The notes beneath the pieces are model-generated. The model ran no database searches. It was not told the DNA's origin and saw only the letters and a list, made by a program, of their open reading frames with translations. Of a DNA stretch of 64,000 bases, positions 44,602 through 52,200 are shown piece by piece (within the stretch, counting starts at the first letter, position 1; every line of letters begins with the position of its first letter). The position numbers and the translations under genes are program-made. Source of the stretch: an uncultured Granulosicoccus sp. (GTDB lineage: Bacteria > Pseudomonadota > Gammaproteobacteria > Granulosicoccales > Granulosicoccaceae); the NCBI GenBank assembly GCA_947499955.1, contig CANMQI010000010.1:62001-126000 (forward strand). Direction: 5' to 3'.

Positions 44602-45765
44602 TCAGATCTTTAGCCGTTGCGCCAGTGTGCCGATCACATCGGCCGTGACATTGGCAAACGCAATGCGCAGATAGTGTTCCTGATCCAGGCCGAAGAAGGC
44701 CCCGGGGAGTGTGACAATGCCCTGTTCGCGCGCCAGCCGCTCGGCGATACTGACGGAAGATTCTTCCGGCCAGGGATGCCGCACATAGGCGAAATAGGCA
44801 CCCATGGCATCGATACGCCATTCGGGCAGTGCGGCCAGAGCCTGGCGCAGTGCCGATGCGCGTCGATTGATTTCCTCACGATTGGCGGCGCGCCAGTCAT
44901 CAAGCTGTGGAAGGCAGGCAGCCAGCGCCACCTGGGGTGCACGGGGTGCGCAGATCTGCAGATTGTCCATGATCTTGCCCATCTGCTCGATGACAGATGG
45001 GGCTGCCACGACCGCGCCAAGGCGATGCCCCGGGATGCAATAGGATTTGGAAAAGCTGGACAGACCGATCAGGGATTGGGAAGGACCATCGTCAAACAGA
45101 TCGTGTGCCGGTCCGTGTCCGGCGGGCAGGAAATCCTGATAGGTTTCATCGAGGATCAGCCAGATACCTCGGGTTGCACACAGCTCGTGCAGTTCACGAA
45201 TGAGGGCTGCCGGATACACCGCACCGGTGGGGTTGTTGGGTGAGACGATGGCCAGAGCTCGAACATCCGGGGTAATCGCGGCTGCCAGTCGGGCCGGGTC
45301 GGGCAGAAATCCGGTGCTGGCATTGACCGTGAAATGCGACGTGTTGATGCCGAACATGGACAGTGTCGACTGATGGTTGAAGTACCAGGGATTGATCAAC
45401 AGTATCGACTGCCCCGGGCTTGCAACACTCAGTGCAGCGCTCACGAAAGCCTGATTACAGCCGGCCGTGATCAGGATGTTCTCTGACGATACCGCCCCAC
45501 CGTGGGTACGGACCAGGTCGCGCGCGTAAGCATCTCGAAAAACGCTCTCGCCTTCAATCGGGCCATAGCCCAGACAGGCCGGGTCACGGGCAGCCTGCCC
45601 GAGTGCCTGCAACAGGGTATCGGGGGCCGAATAGCCCGGCACTGCCTGTGACAGGTCGACGAGGTTCTCTCGTGGACCCGTGTAGTTACGGGCGGCCCGT
45701 TGTATGCGGGGGATGGGAGGTACATCCAGATTTCGGATGTTCGGGTTGAAGACTTGTCTGTTCAT
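44602..45765 (-). CDS. Class I/II PLP-dependent aminotransferase
   Basis: A 387-residue fold-type I aminotransferase of the aspartate aminotransferase group: 'YGPIEGESVFRDAYARDL', 'ILITAGCNQAFVSAAL', 'IVSPNNPTGAVYP', 'LILDETYQDFL', and the PLP lysine in 'LIGLSSFSKSYCIPGHRLGA' (SFSKSY). 'YLRIAFANV' near the end carries the substrate-carboxylate Arg. It lies upstream of legH on the same strand, 164 bases away. It is not a DegT-type sugar aminotransferase, so a role as LegC is unlikely; an amino-acid or keto-acid role is more probable. Confidence 0.87.
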   Translation of the reverse strand: MNRQVFNPNIRNLDVPPIPRIQRAARNYTGPRENLVDLSQAVPGYSAPDTLLQALGQAARDPACLGYGPIEGESVFRDAYARDLVRTHGGAVSSENILITAGCNQAFVSAALSVASPGQSILLINPWYFNHQSTLSMFGINTSHFTVNASTGFLPDPARLAAAITPDVRALAIVSPNNPTGAVYPAALIRELHELCATRGIWLILDETYQDFLPAGHGPAHDLFDDGPSQSLIGLSSFSKSYCIPGHRLGAVVAAPSVIEQMGKIMDNLQICAPRAPQVALAACLPQLDDWRAANREEINRRASALRQALAALPEWRIDAMGAYFAYVRHPWPEESSVSIAERLAREQGIVTLPGAFFGLDQEHYLRIAFANVTADVIGTLAQRLKI

Positions 45766-45808
45766 GTTGCTGCGGATTCTAACGCGCGTCAGCAGGCCTG
45801 TCGCGCAT

Positions 45809-45968
45809 TAGGGTTCGTGAAACAATCAAGTACGCATTTGAGTCGCCCCTGCATCCCGCCCTGCTGCGTTGTTCGTCGGTTGAATGGCCGGCTATTCGCC
45901 CTCCTCACGCCTTGCCGGACAGGCGCGGGAACAACTCAAATGCGTACTTGACTATTTCACGAACCCTT
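45809..45968. repeat. 160-bp palindromic element with 35-base inverted ends (MITE/REP-like)
   Basis: The left end 45809-45843 (TAGGGTTCGTGAAACAATCA...) and right end 45934-45968 are inverted copies of about 35 bases with roughly three mismatches; both include CAAGTACGCATTTGAGT or its complement. The 90-base centre is GC-rich (CCGGCTATTCGCC, CCTTGCCGGACAGG). It holds no gene and lies between the 5' end of the aminotransferase gene and the 3' end of dctM. The shape fits a non-autonomous mobile element or repetitive extragenic palindrome; no target duplication was established. Confidence 0.8.
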
Positions 45969-46001
45969 AGTCTCCTGGCAGTTGCTACAGGCGTGTGTCT
46001 G

Positions 46002-47309
46002 TTACTTGAATCCGGGCATCAGCAGTTTCGGCAACCACAAGACGATTTGCGGGAAGACGATGATCAGCAGCAGAATCATCAGCATCGGGGCGAGAATGAT
46101 GGCCACATCCCGCAATACGGTGATGACATTCACTCGGGCGATGGATGCGGAGATCAGCAGACACAAGCCGTAGGGAGGCGTTACCAGTCCGAATGAGAGA
46201 GACACGATACCGATGATGGCGAAGACCACGGGATGGATTTCCGCGGCTGATGCCACCGGGTAGAGCACGGTGCCGAGAATGATGATGGCGGGGATGGCAT
46301 CGATGAACAGACCGAACAACAGAAAAAAGCAGGCGATGACCACAGACGTCCCGAATTGACCCATTTCCAGCCCTGTCATGACACCGACCATGAGCCGCGG
46401 CACATTGTAGAACGCCAGCATCCAGCCGAAGACTGACGCCGTACCGATGGCGAACAGTGAGATGGAGGCAAATCGTCCGGTTTCGTACAGGATGCCGATG
46501 GTTTCCCGAAGGTTGATGGTGCGATACACCACGACGCCCAGGAACAGCGAGTAGAAGGCTGCAATGATGGCACTTTCCGTGGGTGTGACGATGCCACCGA
46601 CAATGCCGCCAACGACGAATATCGGCGTCAGCAGTGCCAGCCCTGCGCCTTTGAGGGCTTGCCAGAATTCGGCGAGCGAGGGCTTGCCAACGGTTGGATA
46701 ATCATAGACAACGGCGTAGCCGTAGACGGTTGCCATCAGTGCCAGAGCAATCAGCAGGCCCGGTATGGCGCCAGCCAGAAACAGGGAGCCTACCGAGATC
46801 GACATGACACCACCCCACACGATCATCAGGATGCTGGGAGGAATGATGACGCCCATGACCGAGGAGCAGGCCGTGATGGCCACCGAGAAACGCGGATCGT
46901 ACCCTGCACGGGTCATGGCGGGGATCAGGATCTTGCCGCAGCCAGCCGCATCGGCGGTCGAGGATCCGGAGATGCCGGCGAAGAGCATGGATACCGCTAC
47001 ATTGACATGGCCGAGACCGCCCGGCAGCCAGCCTGTCAGCACCGTTGCCAGTCCGATGAGGCGATCGGTGATCTTGCCGCTGTTCATCAGATTGGCTGCC
47101 AGTAGAAAGAACGGTACGGCCAGCAGGATGAAGGAGGTATAGGAGTTGAGCATCCGGTCCATGATGAGGAACGGGGTCAGTCGTATGTCCAGCGCCACCA
47201 GAGGGATGGTGGCGATGCCCAGCGCAAAGGCCACCGGAACGCGCAGAATGATCAGAACAATGAAGCCGGTCAGCAGTGTCAGGCAGGCAACGCCTGTTGA
47301 GATGATCAT
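46002..47309 (-). CDS. dctM: TRAP transporter large permease (DctM)
   Basis: A 435-residue membrane protein of about 12 helices, the ion-coupled transport subunit of a tripartite TRAP importer. DctM motifs include 'LAVPFFLLAANLMNSGKIT', 'GGLGHVNVAVSMLFAGISGSSTADAAG' in adjacent blocks, and 'VIIPPSILMIVWG'. The ATG at 47309 overlaps the dctQ stop (ATGA) and gives the normal length; a longer open frame upstream lies inside dctQ. The 46002 stop is followed by the palindromic element. Confidence 0.94.
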   Translation of the reverse strand: MIISTGVACLTLLTGFIVLIILRVPVAFALGIATIPLVALDIRLTPFLIMDRMLNSYTSFILLAVPFFLLAANLMNSGKITDRLIGLATVLTGWLPGGLGHVNVAVSMLFAGISGSSTADAAGCGKILIPAMTRAGYDPRFSVAITACSSVMGVIIPPSILMIVWGGVMSISVGSLFLAGAIPGLLIALALMATVYGYAVVYDYPTVGKPSLAEFWQALKGAGLALLTPIFVVGGIVGGIVTPTESAIIAAFYSLFLGVVVYRTINLRETIGILYETGRFASISLFAIGTASVFGWMLAFYNVPRLMVGVMTGLEMGQFGTSVVIACFFLLFGLFIDAIPAIIILGTVLYPVASAAEIHPVVFAIIGIVSLSFGLVTPPYGLCLLISASIARVNVITVLRDVAIILAPMLMILLLIIVFPQIVLWLPKLLMPGFK

Positions 47310-47803
47310 TGTGGAAGTGTGTCCTTGCTGAGTCGGTATTCCTGCACGATCTGCCAGAACCGGAAGAGAGAGAAGGTGGCCCAGCAAAAGCCGGTCAGAG
47401 GCACCGTGATGTAGATGACCAGCATGTTGACCTGCATCATGACGGAGGTCTGAATGGCCCCGAACTTCGCATAGCCGATGCCGTACCAGGCAAAGAGCAC
47501 AGCGAAAATGCTCATCAGCAGCAGAACGATTCCTTTCTGCAGCAGTTTGCCCAGCGGTGAGCGGGCTTCGGGTGTGACGTGCACATCGAAGTGTGTGCCT
47601 TCCCAGACCGCGACGATGGAACCGAGCATGACCATCCAGACGAACAGAAAGGTGGCCAGTTCCTCGGTCCACAGATACACGGGAATGAGCCCGGTATAAC
47701 GAGCAAGCACCTGCATGGTGACAGGTACGACAAGGGCAGCTACCAGACAGCCCACGGCAATGCGCAGCAGCTGACAGAATCCCTCCAGTGTTTTTTCAAT
47801 CAT
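47306..47803 (-). CDS. dctQ: TRAP transporter small permease (DctQ)
   Basis: A 165-residue four-helix membrane protein. The DctQ signature 'WTEELATFLFVWMVMLGS' near residue 45, with the conserved Glu-Glu, is followed by 'AVWEGTHFDVHV', as in the family. It pairs with DctM. It lies 139 bases after dctP, a gap that carries a strong stem-loop, and is translationally coupled to dctM. Confidence 0.92.
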   Translation of the reverse strand: MIEKTLEGFCQLLRIAVGCLVAALVVPVTMQVLARYTGLIPVYLWTEELATFLFVWMVMLGSIVAVWEGTHFDVHVTPEARSPLGKLLQKGIVLLLMSIFAVLFAWYGIGYAKFGAIQTSVMMQVNMLVIYITVPLTGFCWATFSLFRFWQIVQEYRLSKDTLPQ

Positions 47804-47875
47804 GTTGCAGGACTCCGCCGCTGAATAGTGGGTTGGGGGTTCGTGACACCCAGTCGGTCAGGTTGTATTTCGTGT

Positions 47876-47918
47876 GTCTGCGCCCTGTAGCAAGCCAGCC
47901 TGGCTTCAGGGCGCAGAC
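47876..47918 (-). repeat. Strong intercistronic stem-loop between dctP and dctQ
   Basis: GTCTGCGCCCTG (47876-47887) and CAGGGCGCAGAC (47907-47918) are perfect 12-base inverted arms. Inside, AAGCCA (47892-47897) and TGGCTT (47901-47906) extend the helix after a four-base bulge. No U-run follows on the minus strand. Such hairpins after a binding-protein gene commonly protect its mRNA so that it is made in excess over the permeases. Confidence 0.8.
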
Positions 47919-47942
47919 AACGCCCGCCGGAAGAGGCGCTGA

Positions 47943-48938
47943 TTACATGGAACGAATCGCTTCCAGCAGTTCCTCGGCACCCAGCTCTTCGGCATAGGCA
48001 TCCTGTACCGGTGTGACCAGCTCAAGCAGTTTTTCACGATCGGCAAATTCATGCACTTCGATCTGGCCGGCTGTCTTCATTTCTTCCAGCTTCTGAGCAT
48101 CTTCGGTGGATTCGAGCTGCCGACCATACTCGCCCGCCTCCTTGCCTGCCTGCAGGACGATCTGTTGCAGATCTTCAGGCAGCTTGCGAAAGGATTTGCC
48201 GCTCATGACGATGGGACGAACGGTGATTGAATGCTGAGTGAGGGTGATGTGAGGTGCAACTTCGAAGAACTTGTACTGCAGCAGGCTGGCAGATTCATTC
48301 TCGAGACCGTCAACCACGCCTGTCTGAATGGCATTGTAGACTTCCGAATAGGCGATGGCGGAAGGTGCTGCCTTGATGGCCTGGAATACACGGGCCTGAA
48401 TCGGTGCACCCATGACGCGCATCTTGTGACCGGTCAGTTCGTCGATGTTGGAAATCGGATTGGACGAGATCAGGTTACGGGTACCACCACCGGCATAGCC
48501 GATGATCATCAGGTCGGCCTTGTCCAGCAGCTCCTCTTCCAGGGGGTTGAGCACATCGCTGGAGAGTACGGCGTTCCAGTGGTCCAGATCGCGGAACACG
48601 AACGGCATGTCCATCAGTGGCAAGGAGGGGGCGAATCGCGCCAGATTGGACGGTGCGATGATGGCGTAATCGATGGCCACGCCCTGAGTCAGGAAGTTGA
48701 CGTAATCCGGCTCGATGCCCAGTTCGCTGTTACCGCGCAGGTCGAAGGTGATGTCGGTATCGCTGGCCGCATTGACCAGCTCACCGAACTTGATCAGCGT
48801 CTTGCTGTAGGCATGTTCGTTGTCGAACAGGCTGGCACCGCGCAAGGTCATGTCGGCCGCATTGACGCCGCTGCCCAGCAGCGTTGCACAACTGGCAATG
48901 GCTGCGCAGATCAGTTTTTTCTTGATGTCTTTGAACAC
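47943..48938 (-). CDS. dctP: TRAP transporter substrate-binding protein (DctP family)
   Basis: A 331-residue exported binding protein: signal peptide 'MFKDIKKKLICAAIASC' followed by 'LGSGVNAADM' with cleavage after NAA or AAD. DctP family segments are 'YVNFLTQGVAIDYAIIAPSNLARFAPSL' in blocks, 'MDMPFVFRDLDHWNAVL', and 'YSEVYNAIQTGVVDGLENESASL', the substrate-carboxylate-binding region including the conserved Arg in 'GHKMRVMGAP'. It delivers an organic acid to DctQM. The ligand cannot be named. A promoter with an overlapping palindrome lies 150 bases upstream. Confidence 0.93.
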   Translation of the reverse strand: MFKDIKKKLICAAIASCATLLGSGVNAADMTLRGASLFDNEHAYSKTLIKFGELVNAASDTDITFDLRGNSELGIEPDYVNFLTQGVAIDYAIIAPSNLARFAPSLPLMDMPFVFRDLDHWNAVLSSDVLNPLEEELLDKADLMIIGYAGGGTRNLISSNPISNIDELTGHKMRVMGAPIQARVFQAIKAAPSAIAYSEVYNAIQTGVVDGLENESASLLQYKFFEVAPHITLTQHSITVRPIVMSGKSFRKLPEDLQQIVLQAGKEAGEYGRQLESTEDAQKLEEMKTAGQIEVHEFADREKLLELVTPVQDAYAEELGAEELLEAIRSM

Positions 48939-49088
48939 GTGGCTTTTTCTCCGTTATCTCCAAGGGGCCTGCCCATGAATGACAGGCTGAATCAATACTG
49001 CTGACCGGGTCAGAGCCAGGTGCCTCGACTGTAATGAGGACGCCTGAGCGGTGTTTTCTGCCTCTGGTTCGAGCAAGTATGGCGTAAC

Positions 49089-49116
49089 GGTATACTAGTA
49101 TGGTAGATAGGGTCAA
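49089..49116 (-). promoter_or_regulatory. Putative dctPQM promoter with overlapping palindromic operator
   Basis: On the minus strand TTGACC (49116-49111) and TATACC (49094-49089) are spaced 16 bases apart. The -10 overlaps the perfect palindrome ATACTAGTAT (49092-49101), the size and type of site bound by GntR-family repressors. No such regulator gene is adjacent. Pattern match only. Confidence 0.45.
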
Positions 49117-49208
49117 CTGTTATTGCATCTGTTGTCTTTTGCCGGCACACAGTGGGCGGGCAGGCTGAAGTAACCTTTTGCATAGTGTGCTTTACCTCTC
49201 GCTTTTCC

Positions 49209-49244
49209 TTTTCAGGCCGTTAACTGCTCCAGAGTTCCTGAAAA
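49209..49244 (+). promoter_or_regulatory. Leader hairpin just upstream of the giant RTX gene
   Basis: TTTTCAGG (49209-49216) and CCTGAAAA (49237-49244) are perfect inverted 8-base arms around a 20-base loop, ending 11 bases before the ATG at 49256. The spacing places it over the ribosome-binding region, and no clear Shine-Dalgarno is seen otherwise. It may influence translation of the giant protein; this is inference. Confidence 0.4.
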
Positions 49245-49255
49245 GCGTTACCTGA

Positions 49256-52200
49256 ATGAATCAGCCAAGCAAGCAGTACATCGACTTCAATACGTCCGGT
49301 CAGCAACAGATCGCGGTTCAACCGCGAGGCGAACTGTTGCTCAGCGGTATCGCATTTGATGAGGTAGCTGTTGACATCATCGATACGGACGTGATTCTGA
49401 CGAACCCGGATAACGGTGAGCGTATCGTCCTGATGGGGCTGGCCCTCTTCCTGTTCGATGATGAAGAGGTGCCGCTCATGTCCTTCGATGGAGAGCTCAT
49501 ATCGCCGAACCTGTTGTTGTCCAAGGTGGGCGAGATTCAGAACCTGACCATGCAGGAATTCGTGGCTGTCACCAGTTTGCTGGAAGACAGCTTCAAGACC
49601 TCCGAGGAGGAAACAGAGGAATCGGAAGACTCTGAAGCGTCGGAGACCCCGCCGGATGTGCTGGCGGCCATCATGCAGGCCATCGCCTCCATGAGCGAGG
49701 CGCAGCAGGCCGCATCGCCCAACGTGGAAGTGGCCAGTGATGAGGGCAAGTACGATCGCAAGGCCGTGGATGAGGAAGGCGATACGTTTCTGGAAAACGC
49801 CAAGACAGCCAGTGCCGATTCGTCGTCTGCTGCCTCGTCGTCCAGTGAAGCGCCGGATGTGCCGGAGGCCGAGATACTGTTCGACCTGGCGCTGCTGCAA
49901 CCGAATCGCGCAGAGGCCGTGGAAGTGGTGGACGGTGTTGATACCCGCAAGATTCTGGGTGGTGGTGGTTCCGAGGAATCAGTCTTCAATCCGGCCAATG
50001 ATGCGCAGTTCTCTACCGAAGTGCTCAACTATGGCACGGTGACCGATGACTTGATCATCCACACGGATAATCCGGCCTATTTCGACGCGAACACCATGAC
50101 ACGTGTGATCGAGATGAACCCGACCTTCCCGGCGGGCTTCATGGTGACTGAAGTGAGTCTCACGGGTTTTCCGGACGGCTTCGAGATCGAGAATGCCACC
50201 AAGGTCGGTGACTCATGGATTGTCAATGATCCCCAGCTCAACGAACTGGGCGTGCTCAGTTTCAATCTGATCTACAGCGTGCCCTCCGATGAGCGCTTCA
50301 GTGTCGACTTCTCTGTGACATCGGAATTCCAGGTCGGATCGCTGGATTCGGAAGGTCTGGAGCTGGCTGTGCCTTCCGAGGCCATATTGACATCAGAGGA
50401 CAGTCGCGAGTTCGAAGTCAAGGATGTGCTCAGCGCAACCGAGCTCAACTACACGAACGCTGCGGGCGATGAGGTATGGGTGCTGGCCAACAATCCGAAC
50501 CCGAACCGGGTGTTCTCGGGCTTTGGCGATGATCAGATCACAGGGTCGGTGGGCACTGATTTCATTCAGGGCGGCGGTGGTAACGATGTCATCGATGGCG
50601 GTGCCGGCAACGATACCCTCGACGGCGAGGCCGGTGATGATGTCCTGGTTCATGGCAAGGGGCTTGACCAGATCATTGGCGGGTCGGGTGTTGACACACT
50701 GGATTACAGCGCGCTGAACACGGCAGTTCATGCTGATCTGTCGGTGCTGGTCGATGGCTTTTCCAATGTCACGGTGGACCCGGAAGGGCCGGATGTGGAA
50801 GTGGATCAGGTCAAGGGTGTCGAGAACATCACGGCAGGCGCCGGTGATGATCTGCTCACGGGGGACCGGGAAGACAACCGTCTGGACGGTGGTGCTGGCG
50901 ATGATGTGCTGGTGGGCGGCGGCGGCAACGATGCTCTGGTGGGCGGTGAGGGTCTGGATACAGCTGACTACAGCCAATCAACCGGTCCCATCAGTACCGA
51001 TCTGTCCCTGGACACGGACAACGTCACCGTGGATGAATCGAATATCGATACCTTGAGTGGTATCGAAAGAGTGGTCGGTACGGATTTCGATGACGTCATG
51101 CGAGGCGGCGATGCCGACGACATATTCGACGCGGGTGAGGGTGATGACCGTCTTGCCGGTGGTGGCGGTAGCGATACGCTCGATGGCGGTGATGGTGAGC
51201 GTGACATCGCGGATTTCGGTGGTATCTCGGAAGGGGTCAGGGTTGATCTCGGGGCTGCGACCGATGCTGATGGTTATGTGTCCGCCATTCACGGCAGCAA
51301 TGCGGATCGACTGCGAAACATCGAGGATCTCGAGGGCTCGGACCACGATGATCAGCTGACGGGGAATGAGCTTTCTCAATTCATATCGGGGGCTGGCGGT
51401 GATGATGTCATCGATGGCGCAGGCGGCGACGATACGCTCGATGGTGGCGCCGGGCAGGATGATGTGTCCGGTGGCAGCGGAGAAGATAACTTTGTACACA
51501 GCGATGGCAATGACCGCTTCGATGGTGGTGCCGATACGGATACGCTGGACTTCAGCCAGACCGACTATGTCACGCAGGTCGATGCCGTACTCGATGGTGA
51601 TCAGGATTCTCAGGTTGGCGTGACCGGCGGGGATGACCTGACGATTCGCAATATCGAGAACATCATCGGCACCGCGGGGGATGACCGCCTGCAGGGTGAT
51701 GCGAACGACAATGTACTCGACGGTGGCGCAGGTGATGATGACCTGATCGGTGCGGCCGGTGATGATGTCCTTATCGGTGGTGAAGGCCGTGACAGCGCGG
51801 ACTACTCGGTCGCAACGGTCGGTGTCAATATCGATCTGTCAGCCGGCGAGGTCAGCAATGATGGGTTCGGTGGCCGTGACGCCATTGATGGCATCGAAGA
51901 CCTGACGGGCAGCAGCTTTTCGGACACGCTTGCCGGCGATGAGCAGGACAACGTTCTGCGTGGTGGCGAGGGCGATGACACACTGATTGGTCGTGCCGGG
52001 AATGATCTGCTATCGGGTGGTGAAGGACAGGATACCGCCAGTTACGAGTTTTCCCGTTCAGCGGTGTCCGTGGACCTGGCTGCCGATGCACCGACCGAAG
52101 ATGGAGAGGGTGGTCAGGACACTTTCGAGAGCATCGAGTCTGCAACGGGTTCATCGTACAACGACACCCTGATGGGTGATGACCAGGATAATACATTGTC

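Noticed and set aside
45809..45968. CRISPR or tRNA-like interpretation of the palindromic element
   Set aside because: Only one inverted pair is present, with no repeat-spacer series, and it does not form a cloverleaf with the conserved tRNA arms.
46002..47672. A 556-residue version of DctM starting at 47672
   Set aside because: The first 121 residues overlap dctQ in another frame and are not DctM-like; the ATG at 47309 gives the family length.
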